Notes: a model not told the origin generated them from the sequence alone. 64,000 bases of DNA from Prorocentrum cordatum (GCA_963575745.1 CAUYUJ010018621.1:103886-167885); one strand, 5' to 3'; shown: positions 9,926-21,200, counted from the first letter of the stretch. Numbers and translations: made by a program.

Positions 9926-12900
9926 GCCGGCCGTGCCCGAACTTCCAAAATGGCAATTTTCCAAATGAAATCTCTGATTGGGGAGCTTGTTTTTCGCTGC
10001 TGGGCCCTCCCGCGCAGCGTCGGGAGGTCCCAGATGGATGTTCACCCCGGAACCGTTCCAGGGTGAAAATCCATCTGGAACCCTCTCCCGACGCAAAGCG
10101 GCTCTGTCGGGGATGGGGGGGGTGTTCCCGAGCTCCGAAAATGGTAATTTTCCACATGAAATCTCTTATTGGAAAGCTTGGTTTTCGCTGCTGGGCCCTC
10201 CCGCGCAGCGTCGGGAGGTCCCAGATGGATTTTCACACCGGAACCGTTCCAGTGTGAAAATCCATTTGGAACCCTCTCCCAACACAAAACGGCTCTGTCG
10301 GGGACGGGGGGGATGTGCGCGAGCTCTCAAAATGGCCATGTTCCAACTGAAATCATTCATTGGGGAGCTTGTTTTTCGCGGCTGGGCTCTGTCGCGCAGC
10401 ATCGGGAGGTCCCAGATGGATTTTCACCCCGGAACCGTTCCAGAATGAAAATCCTTCTGGAACCCTCTCCCGACGCAAACCGGCTCTGTCGGGGATGGGG
10501 GGGGGTGTACCCGAGCTCCCCAAATGGCCATTTTCCAAATGAAATCTTTCTTTGGGGAGCTTGTTTTTCGCGGCTGGGCTCTGCCGCGCAGCGTTGGGAG
10601 GTCCCAGATGGATTTTCACCCCGGAACCGTTCCAGTGTGAAAATCCATCTGCAACCCTCTCCCGACGCAAAACGGCTCTGTCGGGGATGGGGGCGTACGA
10701 GCTCCCAAAATGGCAATTTTCCAAATAAAATCTCTGATTAGGGAGCTTGTTTTTCGCTGCTGGGCCCTCCCGCGCAGCGTTGGGAGGTCCAGGATGGATT
10801 TTCACACCGGAACCGTTCCAGGATGAAAATCCATCTGGAACCCTCTCCCGACGCAAAACGGCTCTGTCGGGGATGGGGGGCTTGTGCGCTCCCAAAATGG
10901 CTATTTTCCAAATGAAATCTCTTATTGGGGAGCTTGTTTTTCGTGGCTGGGCTCTGCCGCGCAGCGTTGGGAGGTCCAGGATGGATTTTCACACCGGAAC
11001 CGATCCAGTGTGAAAATCAATCTGGAACCCTCTCCCAACGCAAAACGGCTCTGTCGGGGATGGGGGGGGTGCACCCGAGCTCTTAAAATGGCAATTATCC
11101 AAATGAAATCTCTTATTGGGGAGCTTGTTTTTCGCTGCTGGGCTCTGCCGCGCAGCGTCGGGAGGTCCCAGATGGATGTTCACCCCGGAACCGTTCCAGG
11201 GTGAAAATCCATCTGGAACCCTCTCCCGACGCAAAACGGCTTTGTCGGGGATGGGGGAGGGTACCCGAGCTCCCAAAATGGCAATTTTCCAAATGAAATG
11301 TATTTTTGGGGAGCTTGTTGTTCGCGGCTGGGCTCTGCCGCGCAGCGTCGGGAGGTCCCAGATGGACTTTCATCCCGGAACCGTTCCAGGGTGAAAATCC
11401 ATCTGGAACCCTCTCCCGACGCAAAGCGGCTCTGTCGGGGACGGGGGGGGTGTTCCCGAGCTCCGAAAATGGTAATTTTCCACATGAAATCTCTTATTGG
11501 GGAATTTGTTTTTCGCGGCTGGGCCCTCCCGCGCAGCGTCGGGAGGCCCCAGATGGATTTTCACCCCGGAACCGTTCCAGGGTGAAAATCCATCTGGAAC
11601 CATCTCCCGACGCAAAACGGCTCTGTCGGGGATGGGGGGGGGTGTACCCGAGCTCACAAAATGGCAATTTTCCAAATGAAATCTCTCATTGGGGGGCTCT
11701 GTCGCGCAGCGTCGGGAGGTCCCAGATGGATTTTCACCCCGGAACCGTTCCAGGGTGAAAATCAATCTGGAACCCTCTCCCAACGCAAACGGCTCTGTCG
11801 GGGATGGGTGGTGTGCGAGCTCTCAAAATGGCAATTATCCACATGAAATCTCTTATTGGGGAGCTTGCTTTTCGCGGCTGGGCCCTCCCGCGCAGCGTCG
11901 GGAGGTCCCAGATGGATTTTCACCCCAGAACCGCTCCAGTGTGAAAATCCATCTGAAACCCTCTCCCGACGCAAAACGGCTGTGTCGGGGATGGGGGGGG
12001 TGTACCCGAGCTCCCAAAATGGCCATTTTCCAAATGAAATCTCTTATTGGGGAACTTCTTTCTCGCGGCTGGGCTCTGCCGCGCAGCGTCGGGAGGTCCC
12101 AGATGGATTTTCACCCCGGAACCGCTCCAGGGTGAAAACCTTCCAAATGACATGTCTTATCGGAGAGCTTGTTTTTCGCGGCTGGGCTGTGCCGCGCAGC
12201 GTCGGGAGGTCCCCGATGGATTTTCACCCCGGAACCGTTCCAGGGTGAAAATCCATTTGGAACCCTCTCCCAACACAAAACGGCTCTGTCGGGGATGGGG
12301 GGGATGTACCCGAGCTCCCAAAATGGCAATGTTCCAAACGAAATCTCTTATTAGGGAGCTTGTTTTTCGCGGCTTGGCTCTGCCGCGCAGCGTCGGGAGG
12401 TCCCACATGGATTTTCACCCCGGAACCGTTCCAGGGTGAGAATCCATCTGGAACCCTCTCCCGACGCAAAACGGCTCTGTCGGGGATGGGGGAAAGGGGG
12501 GGGGGTGTACCCGAGCTCCCAAAATGGCAATTTTCCAAATGAAATGTCTTATTGGGGAATTTGTTTTTCGCGGCTGGGCCCTCCCGCGCAGCGTCGGGAG
12601 GCCCCAGATGGATTTTCACCCCGGAACCGTTCCAGGGTGAAAATCCATCTGGAACCATCTCCCGACGCAAAACGGCTCTGTCGGGGATGGGGGGGGGGTG
12701 TACCCGAGCTCACAAAATGGCAATTTTCCAAATGAAATCTCTCATTGGGGGGCTCTGTCGCGCAGCGTCGGGAGGTCCCAGATGGATTTTCACCCCGGAA
12801 CCGTTCCAGGGTGAAAATCAATCTGGAACCCTCTCCCAACGCAAACGGCTCTGTCGGGGATGGGTGGTGTGCGAGCTCTCAAAATGGCAATTATCCACAT

Positions 12901-13921
12901 GAAATCTCTTATTGGGGAGCTTGCTTTTCGCGGCTGGGCCCTCCCGCGCAGCGTCGGGAGGTCCCAGATGGATTTTCACCCCAGAACCGCTCCAGTGTGA
13001 AAATCCATCTGAAACCCTCTCCCGACGCAAAACGGCTGTGTCGGGGATGGGGGGGGTGTACCCGAGCTCCCAAAATGGCCATTTTCCAAATGAAATCTCT
13101 TATTGGGGAACTTTTTTCTCGCGGCTGGGCTCTGCCGCGCAGCGTCGGGAGGTCCCAGATGGATTTTCACCCCGGAACCGCTCCAGGGTGAAAACCTTCC
13201 AAATGACATGTCTTATCGGAGAGCTTGTTTTTCGCGGCTGGGCTGTGCCGCGCAGCGTCGGGAGGTCCCCGATGGATTTTCACCCCGGAACCGTTCCAGG
13301 GTGAAAATCCATTTGGAACCCTCTCCCAACACAAAACGGCTCTGTCGGGGATGGGGGGGATGTACCCGAGCTCCCAAAATGGCAATGTTCCAAACGAAAT
13401 CTCTTATTAGGGAGCTTGTTTTTCGCGGCTTGGCTCTGCCGCGCAGCGTCGGGAGGTCCCACATGGATTTTCACCCCGGAACCGTTCCAGGGTGAGAATC
13501 CATCTGGAACCCTCTCCCGACGCAAAACGGCTCTGTCGGGGATGGGGGAAAGGGGGGGGGGTGTACCCGAGCTCCCAAAATGGCAATTTTCCAAATGAAA
13601 TGTCTTATTGGGGAGCTTGTTGTTCGCGGCTGGGCTCTGCCGCGCAGCGTCGGGAGGTCCCAGATGGACTTTCATCCCAGAACCGTTCCAGGGTGAAAAT
13701 CCATCTGGAACCCTCTCCCGACGCAAAACGGCTCTGTCGGGGATGGGGGGGCGTACGAGCTCCCAAAATTGTGATTTTCCAAATGGAGTCTCTCATTGGG
13801 GGGCTTGTTTTTCGCTGCTGGGCTCTGTCGCGCAGCGTCGGGAGGTCCCAGATGGATGTTCACCCCGGAACCGTTCCAGGGTGAAATACATCTGGAACCC
13901 TCTCCCGACGCAAAACGGCTC
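9926..13921. repeat. ~187-bp foldback satellite, array B (about 22 units)
   Basis: Same unit, orientation and internal inverted repeat as array A. Units near 12120 and 13180 are shortened by a deletion joining the inverted-repeat core to CTTCCAAATGACATG. The array ends at 13921, where CAAAACGGCTCT runs into a 24-bp repeat instead of GTCGGGGATGG. Confidence 0.93.
11497..13607. repeat. Recent 1,056-bp tandem duplication within array B
   Basis: The block from about 11497 to 12551 is repeated from about 12552 to 13607 at an offset of 1055-1056 bp. The copies share private variants, including the shortened unit and the missing-segment unit (CTCATTGGGGGGCTCTGTCG), and differ at only a few positions (one extra G in a G run, CTTCTTTCTC versus CTTTTTTCTC). 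The satellite is therefore still being rearranged by multi-unit duplication. Confidence 0.88.
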
Positions 13922-14335
13922 TTTTGGGGGCGTCTGTAAGGAGCCCAGTGAGGGCTTCTCTATGGAGCCCAGTGAGGGCTTCTGCAAAGAGCCTAGTGAG
14001 GGCTTCTCTAAGGAGCCCAGTGAGGAGCCCAGTGAGGGCTTCTGTAAGGAGCCCAGTGAAGGCTTCTGTAAGGAGCCCACTAAGGGCTTCTGTAAGGAGC
14101 ACAATAAGAGCTTTTGTAAGGAGCCCAATAAGGGCTTCTGTAAGGAGCCCAAGAATGGCTTCTGTAAGGAGCCCAATAAGAGCTTCTGTAAGGAGCCCAA
14201 TAAGGGCTTCTGTAAGGAGCCCAAGAAGGGCTTCTGTGAGGAGCCCCAAAAGAGCTTCTGTAAGGAGCCCAACAAGGGCTTCTGTAAGGAGCCCAATAAG
14301 GGCTTCTGTAAGGAGCCCAGGAAGGAGCTGAGAGA
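13922..14335. repeat. 24-bp repeat AAGGAGCCCAATAAGGGCTT-CTGT, array A
   Basis: About 17 tandem copies of a 24-bp unit; GGAGCCC and GGGCTTC within the unit are near-complementary, so each unit can form a small hairpin. In one plus-strand frame it reads as an 8-residue repeat (KEPNKGFC-like) that continues into a Glu-rich stretch to about 14585. I treat this as a by-product: a near-identical array at 31720-32085 has a frame-breaking extra base. Confidence 0.9.
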
Positions 14336-14777
14336 AGCCTTCTGGGAGGAGCTGAAAATGGGTCCAGATGGTTGGGTCCTTCACGAGGCTAATTTTATAA
14401 GAAAGCACTTCTTGCTTGACCCTTCGAGGGAAATAGCGCCTTCTCGAGACTCCCGACCGAAGTCTAGAAACGAGGAAGGGGGAAAAGAAAAGGAAAACAG
14501 GATATTCAGGGGAGAGGAAGGGGAGGCGGAAGAGCGGAAGGAAGAGGGGGAGGAGGAGAAGGAAGAGAACGAAGAGGAGGAATAGGAGGGCAGAAGGGAG
14601 AGGAGGGAGGAATGGGTGGGGCCTCGAAGGCGTCGTTCGAAAGGGAGCGCTCATCTCTTCGAGATCCGATTTTTCCTTCGCTGCCCAGGCTAACGCTCCG
14701 GACGAGCCTGTCCAAGCATGGACTAGACGGCCTTCACAACTGCAGTCATCTGCCGGCCGTCATCACCATAACAGATT
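14336..14777. other. Repeat tail, purine-rich tract and unique sequence
   Basis: 14336-14374 matches the tail that follows the second 24-bp array (GAGAGAAGCCTTCTGGGAGG, GGTCCAGATGG) and then diverges. 14470-14620 is GGAAGAGG-type purine-rich sequence. 14620-14777 is unique. No gene is supported. Confidence 0.6.
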
Positions 14778-14976
14778 GGAGGCCTGGAAATTGGCACCAA
14801 CACCAGCTCAGGGGGTTGCCTCCACATGGGGAAGATGATCCTAGATTTCGGCGTTGGTGGCAATATTTCGGTCACCTGGGAAGCCAGAATATTATTACCG
14901 TCGCCGAGATCGGGATCGTCTTCCCTCGGTGGAGGCACACCGCCGATCTTGGTGTTGGTGTCAACCTCTAGGCCTG
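14778..14976. repeat. ~200-bp imperfect palindrome (foldback element)
   Basis: The left arm GGCCTGGAAATTGGCACCAA..CACC..GCCTCCACATGGGGAAGATG is matched in reverse complement by GATCGTCTTCCCTCGGTGGAGGC..GGTGTTGGTGTCAACC..GGCC on the right. The centre is near 14877 (GGTCACCTGGGAAGCC..). Arms are ~95 bp with mismatches. It may be a MITE-like or foldback element; no clear flanking duplication was found. Confidence 0.72.
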
Positions 14977-15494
14977 CGAACAGAGGCCTAGCGAAAGAAA
15001 GAACGAGTGGGGCCTGATGACGCCGGCAGCTGCATGTGACACGGCAGCGACAAATTGAACCCGCAACAAAAAGGCCCGAGGACGAGTGGCGCGTGCGCGT
15101 GCGTTCTGGCAGACGACGCCAGCGCGAACCGAAACGTGACTGGCCCCCTCCCCCCTGCCTCCCCCTCCCCCCGGTCACGCCCGTTGTCGCCAGGGGACAC
15201 AAAAAAACTGGCTCCTGCACGCTGTCGCACCAGGACGGCACGTTGCATAACCACTACAGGCGGACATTGGACGAAAAATTAGAAGTACACCAAAAAAATA
15301 TGCATGAATGGTCCACAAATATTCAAACAAATGTCCTCAAACTATTTGTGGACTATTTTTGAATAGTCCTCCTATAGAGGGACAGGCCCGACCTAACGCA
15401 ATTGCACGATCTGAGCAGAAGTTGCGGTGAGGCAGGCCCGTCACCGCAGCGGCGCGCGCGGCCAAAAAGGACCGGAGAAGGAGGCACCCGCCAG
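14977..15494. other. Spacer with an AT-rich hairpin
   Basis: Mostly unique sequence. At about 15309-15347, GTCCACAAATA is followed by its complement TATTTGTGGAC (loop ~17 bp), an AT-rich hairpin unlike the GC-rich surroundings. No gene is supported. Confidence 0.45.
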
Positions 15495-16395
15495 GCGAAG
15501 CGGAGCCCTTGCGCGCAGCAGGGGTCGAGGAGGGCGCAGAAGGAGGAATCGATGCAGCCTGGAGACTGACGGAGGCGGAGCCTTGCGAGAAAGTGGAAGG
15601 AGTGCCGTCGCAGTACCACGGCTGCGGTCCCACCCCGACCGGGCTCTCTCGCGCGCTGCAGGGGTCGAGGAGGGAGCGAGAGGAGAAGTCGACACAGCCT
15701 GCCACGAGGCGGAGGCGGAGTCCTGCGAGAGAGTGGAGGGAGTGCCGTCGCAACACCGTGGCTGCGGTCCCACCCCGACCAAACTCTCTGGCGAGCTGCA
15801 GGAGGAGCAAGAAGGAAGCAGAAGAAGTCGACGCGGCCTGGAAATATAGACAGAGGCGGAGTCTTGCGAGAAAATGGAAGGAGTGCCGTCGCAACACTAT
15901 ATGGCTGCGGTCCCACCCCGACCGGGCTCTCTCGCGCGCTGCAGGGGTCGAGGAGGGAGCGAGAGGAGAAGTCGACACAGCCTGCCACGAGGCGGAGGCG
16001 GAGTCCTGCGAGAGAGTGGAGGGAGTGCCGTCGCAACACCGTGGCTGCGGTCCCACCCCGACCAAACTCTCTGGCGAGCTGCAGGAGGAGCAAGAAGGAA
16101 GCAGAAGAAGTCGACGCGGCCTGGAAAGATAGACAGAGGCGGAGTCTTGCGAGAAAGTGGAAGGAGTGCCGTCGCAACACTATATGGCTGCGGTCCCACC
16201 CCGACCAACGTGTCTTCGGTCCGACCCCAGCCAACAAACACATCTTGAACGCTGCAGGATCAAGGAGAGAGGAGAAGCAAGGGTTGACGCAGCCTGAGAG
16301 GAGAAGGAGGCACAAGACTGTGAGACAACGAACGGGAGTGCCGTCAGTGCTGTGGCTGCGTGCGGTCCCACCACGACCAAAAACACTGCAACAAG
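15495..16395. repeat. ~140-bp alternating repeat (A/B dimers of ~283 bp)
   Basis: Two related unit types alternate: one with GCGCGCTGCAGGGGTCGAGG and CGACACAGCCTGCCACGAGG, the other with GAGCTGCAGGAGGAGCAAGA and CGACGCGGCCTGGAAA. Each ends in GAGTGCCGTCGCAACAC..TGCGGTCCCACCCCGACC. The A+B dimer at 15641 recurs at 15924, nearly identical. The last unit (16206-16395) is degenerate. Confidence 0.88.
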
Positions 16396-16429
16396 AGAGT
16401 GGGAGAGAGATACACACATATTCAGACAT

Positions 16430-16765
16430 ATACATACGGATGAGGAATTAGAAAGGGAAAGAGAGAGAGAGGGAGAAAAGAGAGAGAGAGAGAGCGAGAG
16501 AGACAGAGAGAGACAGAGAGAGAGAGAGGAAGAGAGAGGGAGAGAGAGAGAGAGAAAAAAAAATAAAGACAGGGAGAGAGAGAGAGAGAGAGAGAGAAAA
16601 CAACATAACGCAAACAAAAGAAAAATGATAGAGAGAGAGAGAGAGCAAGAGAGAGCAAGAGAGAGCAAGAGAGAGAGAGAGGGAAAGAGAAAGAGGAAGA
16701 GAGACAGACAGAGAGATAGAGAGTACGAAATAAAGAAAGGGAGGGAGCCAGAGAGAGAGTGGTCT
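16430..16765. repeat. (GA)n-rich tract
   Basis: Long interrupted GAGAGAGA runs with occasional AAA and GCAAGAGA insertions. The open frames it produces on both strands (Arg/Glu or Ser/Leu) are not genes. Confidence 0.95.
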
Positions 16766-17270
16766 GTCACATTCTAGCAGCTGCAGTTGCATCTTGAACC
16801 AAGACACACTGCGAGACAATGGAGCGGGATGCCATCCCTGCCCGAAGGACGCGGTCCCAACCCGTCCACGTCCAAAAGAACTGCGAGAATAGAGAGAGAA
16901 CAGGACTACGTCACAACCATTGACCAGGAAGAAACATCGCGCCTGCACTGTGCTCCCGAGTGTCTCCTGGATGCCGACTACCGAATCGTCAACAAGCGAA
17001 GCGTGTAATGATAGCACATCAAAGATGCACAAGTTACGCGTAGCGGGGCCCACCTTGAAGCCGCACGGGGCTGCTCTGTAGCCAGTCCTGCACTGTCCTT
17101 GGCCACTCCGGCGGCCGTGTGAACATCGACGTCGTGCGTTTGGCTGAGACTCGGCCACAACCGTGGGGCCGCTAAAGATCGTCATGGGCCGTCCGGGGCC
17201 TGGCGAGGGGCTGTGAGGCGGTGGGCGGAGCCTCCATACGAGAGAAAACCCCAAGCCCCCGACCACTGAG
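16766..17270. other. Spacer with a decayed relative of the ~140-bp repeat
   Basis: 16790-16900 holds TGCGAGA..GGATGCCATCCCTGCCCG..GCGGTCCCAACCCG, a distant copy of the preceding repeat. The rest, to 17270, is unique and holds nothing I can name. Confidence 0.4.
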
Positions 17271-17375
17271 TCTCGTTTAACCGATCCCCATCCCCAGCAG
17301 CGTGGCCTGGGCCCCGCTGGCCGATTTACCCCCTAGATGGGGATATAGGTCGTTTTCTTCGGGTTTCGAAGGGTG

Positions 17376-17380
17376 TGTCC
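17376..17380. repeat. Target-site duplication TGTCC, left copy
   Basis: TGTCC directly abuts the outer end of the LTR at 17381 and is repeated directly after the other LTR at 24550-24554. Five base pairs is the usual integrase stagger for Ty1/copia elements. Confidence 0.88.
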
Positions 17381-17519
17381 TGCAGATTGGGCTCCGAGGA
17401 GGGAGCGCCCGCTCCCTCTTTTCCACACCTGTGGCAAGCCAAAATGCTGCAGCATCAACACGCACATGCACGACAGTAACATACACGCCAGGGACCTCCC
17501 CGGAGCCCTGAGATCAGCA
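17381..17519 (-). repeat. 3' LTR of the copia element
   Basis: 139 bp; in the element's sense it starts TGCTGATCTC and ends AATCTGCA. It reads base-for-base the same as 24411-24549. Confidence 0.95.
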
Positions 17520-17583
17520 CTGACTAAAAACAAAAAAATGTGCGTCATTGAGGCTGCACACCCTAAACGCATGACTCTCACGC

Positions 17584-18237
17584 TCACGGCACCCGGTTCC
17601 TCGACCTCGGAGGAGACGAGGAGGGAGTGGCGGTGGTCGGCGTCGGCTGCTCGGCCTCCCCGTCCTCCATACCCTCGTCCACCGTCGTGAGGAGAAAGTC
17701 ACGGGACGCCTTAAACTCACGTATCATCATCTTGATGAACTTCAGGCGCTGGTCTTCGTAGTCCGCCAGCTCCTGGTTCCCCCACTCGCACAGGTTCTCG
17801 ATCGCCTGCACGAACTCCCTGTCCTCGGGGAGCTTCGTAGAGATGACGCTCCACGCGTCCGAATCTGACTGTCCTGGCACGCCCTCGCATGAATGCTGCG
17901 CCGGTACCCGTAGGCTTTCCATGACCGACTCCATGCCCTCGAGCACCTCCGGGTCCTTGCCGTCCAGCACTGCGAGGTAGGCGCTGTCCAGGTGTTGCAT
18001 GTACATCAGCGCCGAATCCTCGATGATGGCCGCCGTCCTGATGGCGATGTTGCCTGTCCCCTTGCTCCACGTCAGCGTCACACGATTGCGGTGTTGGCGG
18101 CTGTCTGGATCTCCCAGGATCTGCATGTTGGTCACGACCTTGCACGTCGTCCCCGAGTGACGGACTGGCTCCGCCTGTATGCTCTCGAACAGGCTCCTGA
18201 CTCCGTCCTCCGTCAGGCAGCTCTCGAACTTGACCAT
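17584..18237 (-). CDS. Accessory ORF3 of the copia element, unknown function (217 aa)
   Basis: This ORF lies between the end of the RNase H domain and the 3' LTR, in the +1 frame relative to pol. It starts at an ATG in an optimal context (GCCATGG) with the protein beginning MVKFESCLTEDG and ends at TGA 17584-17586. The sequence looks like a folded, mostly alpha/beta cytoplasmic protein of about 190 residues, then a Pro/Ser/Thr tail (from ~195). No signal peptide, membrane span, zinc motif or coiled coil is evident, so it is not env-like. The pol frame stays open across it but there encodes only Arg/Gly/Pro/His low complexity, so this frame looks like the real one. It could be a separate product or a +1-frameshift C-terminal extension of pol. 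I do not recognise the family. Confidence 0.7.
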   Translation of the reverse strand: MVKFESCLTEDGVRSLFESIQAEPVRHSGTTCKVVTNMQILGDPDSRQHRNRVTLTWSKGTGNIAIRTAAIIEDSALMYMQHLDSAYLAVLDGKDPEVLEGMESVMESLRVPAQHSCEGVPGQSDSDAWSVISTKLPEDREFVQAIENLCEWGNQELADYEDQRLKFIKMMIREFKASRDFLLTTVDEGMEDGEAEQPTPTTATPSSSPPRSRNRVP

Positions 18238-21200
18238 GGCCGGGCGCCGGTGGCGTCGGCTGGCGGCTGGGACGATCCTTCCTGTTACCAGCCGAAAGAA
18301 GCTGACGACGGACACGCTCTTGGGCTGCTGCTGCCATAACGGCTGGCTCGTCGGCTAACTGATATTTACCGCTTGTCATTGTAGCTCTCAACATATCTGC
18401 TGGCTCGGCTTTGTCTTTAGTCCATATATCTGCTAGCTGAAGGGCTGATGGTACCCACCGATAGCTCACACCTAGACGTTTCACGCTCTCCTTAGTGATG
18501 ACTAGATCGACCGCCACCCGCTTGTCCGAACATGACCCCGCACTCCCACAGCCGACGATGTGATCGTACAATGACTTGCAGTCCGTGACCGCAATGGGAG
18601 CCAACTTCGGAAGATACTCAGATCGACGACGCAAACAGAATCTTCCATCGCTGCCCTCGAGGAGCAGGCAGGAGATCCACTCGAGGTGACCTAGGCCGTC
18701 CATCTGGGCCTGAGTCTCCGCGGCGAGAGTCGACGAAGTAACTCGACGAAGACGATAGCTTTTCCAGACCAGCGGGCTCCAGGGGCTCAACTCGTTTCGG
18801 ATCATGTTCTCGTCGGTCGCAGCGATGACGCAACCTGCCTGGGTCCCGGATTTCGAGGCGTTCTGGTTCGAGGCGTCGGCGTGCATGATGACCCGGAGAC
18901 GTTCGATCGGAATCGGTTTAATCTTCCAGGACAGGTTCGAGAACTGTTTCGCCCTCCTCACGATCGTGTTCCCGTGTCTCACCTCCCCCACCGTCGGCCT
19001 GGGCATGCACTGCTGGCTCATCGAGACCTGGACTGCTAGATCTGGCCTGGACTCTCGAGCTAACCAGTTGCCACTACCGAGCATCGCGCGGAAGTTCGCG
19101 ATTTCCTTCTCGGTGGCCGGGGTCTCCGGGGGTGCTCGGGGTCTCACACCAGCGGGCTTCATCGACTCAGCGAACTCCTTCTGAGACACGGTTATCTCCA
19201 TGGTCACGGGATTCTGGACAAGATAAGACCCACAGAACTTCCCCTCGTTGACCTTCCACTTGGGAAACGGGAACCTCATGCGCAGAAATCTGATGAAAGC
19301 GTTGTACTTTTTCCCTTTTCCTCCAGTCAGTATGTCATCGACATGCGTCGATATCAGTCCCTGCAAATGCCGACCCTCGAACAGGAAGAACATGCACGGG
19401 TCGAGCTTGGACTGGCGCCAGCCCTCGCACCCGTCGCTCGGCCTCCAGTCCAGGACGGTGTCCCTGAATTTGCCCCACCACTGAGCCGGGGCGTCGTTGA
19501 AACCGTAGATCGGCCTGATGACCTTCAGCAGCTGGTCGGGGTGCAAGCCGGGAAGGCCTCCGCGCGGCTGCTTGAGGTACAGGTCCCCATTCTTGCGCTT
19601 GATGGGGTCCGCCTCGAGGAAGGCCCCCTCAACGTCCCCGATCTGAACCTGGAAGCCGTGCGAAGCCAACAGCTGGTAGGCCACGACCTTCCCGTTCTGT
19701 GATAGGGTCGGGGAGGAGGTCTTGTTCTCGCGCACGAGCTGCATCAGGTCGGGACCCATGTAGCCCTGACTGCACAGGCGCGCCTTGACCACCTCCGTCT
19801 CAGAGTCGTCGATCTTACTCGTCAGAATCATCCGGCTGCCGACGATGCGCTCTGGACTGTTCCGTCGGATCTCATCCGACTCGACCCGTGACGCAGGCGC
19901 CAGCGCCTGCTTCTTGTTGAACAGGTTGTCCACCTCCTTGCCAATGCCGGCATCGATCTTCGCGAGCCCCTCCCGGCTGGTCCACTTTGGGTCCTTCCTG
20001 TTGAGCTCCCGCCTCCCGCCGGCCAACATCGCGTCCTCCAGCTCCTCATCGTCCTCCGAGTTGACGTACAGCACGCGCAGCTCCTTCTCGTCCTCCACTG
20101 TGTCGGACACCACGCTCGCCAGCAGCGCGCTGCAGACGTCCTCCGACAGCCTGGGCATCTTCGCCTGAGGAGGTGGCAGCGGTTCCTCAGGTTCGACCCT
20201 GGGCGCCTTGGGAGGCCGCACCTCGGCCGGGAGGACCGCCCTCTTGCCCACCAGCCGGCGGTGCACCTTCGGGTCAGCGGTCGTCTCGTCGGCCGGTGGG
20301 GCGGCAGGCACCTCAGCGGGTTGTGCCGCCTCAGCGTCCCCCTCGCGGTCATCCGAGGTCGGCTGCACCTGCGGCTCCTCCGTCTCTGCCGCAGCTGGAG
20401 GCTGCTCCTCCGGCGGCTCCTGCGCCGCCGGGCTCGGAGCCGCGCCAGCAGGTGCTGCGCCAGGAGGTCGCTCATCCGCGGTGATGTCCATGAAGCCGCG
20501 CTGCGGACCCTGGCCGTCCATGAACTCCTTCGCCAGGGCTCGAAGCTCGGGCTGGACGACCTCGGCGGCCAGCTTCTCCTCCTCGGTAGCGTGCCGGAGC
20601 TGCTCCGGCGACGCCTTGATCACCACGCCTGGCATGGCGACCCAGAAGTTGCCGCGCACGGGGCCCAGGATCACGGCCGACCCGCGCCAGCGGGCGTGAG
20701 CCTTCTTGCCGGGGATGCCCCGACCTCGGCGCCACACAGCCACACGATCGCCCGGCTTGAATGACTGTACGACTCTGGGTCGACTGTCCAGAGCGACCCT
20801 GGCCGCACGATTGTCCATGTACTCCAGAACAGCGATCCTCGCAGCTTGTCGGCATCTCTCCATCTCGGCGAACGGCTCGTCATGTAGGGCAGCGCTGTTA
20901 GCGACGATGTTCGGCTCCTCCTGCATCAAGTCCGTCGGTACCTCCGGGTTCCTCCCCAGGGCAATCTGGCACGGCGAAAAGCCGTGGACACGCAGGAGGG
21001 AGTTCTTCGCCATCACCACCGCGCGCACACAAGTCATGTATTCGGCCTCGTCCTTCGGGTTCGTCTGGTCCAGCACCTTGTTCAGAATGTCCTCGAACCA
21101 AGTGCCATGACGCTCGGCGTGACCAACTTGTTCATGAGCCTCCCCAGCCGCGTCGCTGACCTCCGTGCCCTGCCTTTCGAACGCGTCGACAATCTCCTGG

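Noticed and set aside
1-13921. Dozens of open frames of 60-325 codons in the 187-bp, 340-bp and 24-bp arrays
   Set aside because: They repeat with the satellite period, occur in several frames and both strands at once, and give no recognisable protein.
9926-13921. CRISPR-like array
   Set aside because: Units are contiguous 187-bp repeats without unique spacers, there are no cas genes, and the DNA is eukaryotic.
14036-14585. KEPNKGFC repeat protein ending in a Glu-rich tail
   Set aside because: The homologous array at 31713-32100 is frame-broken and the tail is purine-rich DNA; no leader or intron signal.
17717-18259. C-terminal 180 residues of the pol frame as a real domain
   Set aside because: Arg/Gly/His/Pro low complexity overlapping the better-looking ORF3; copia pol homology ends before it.
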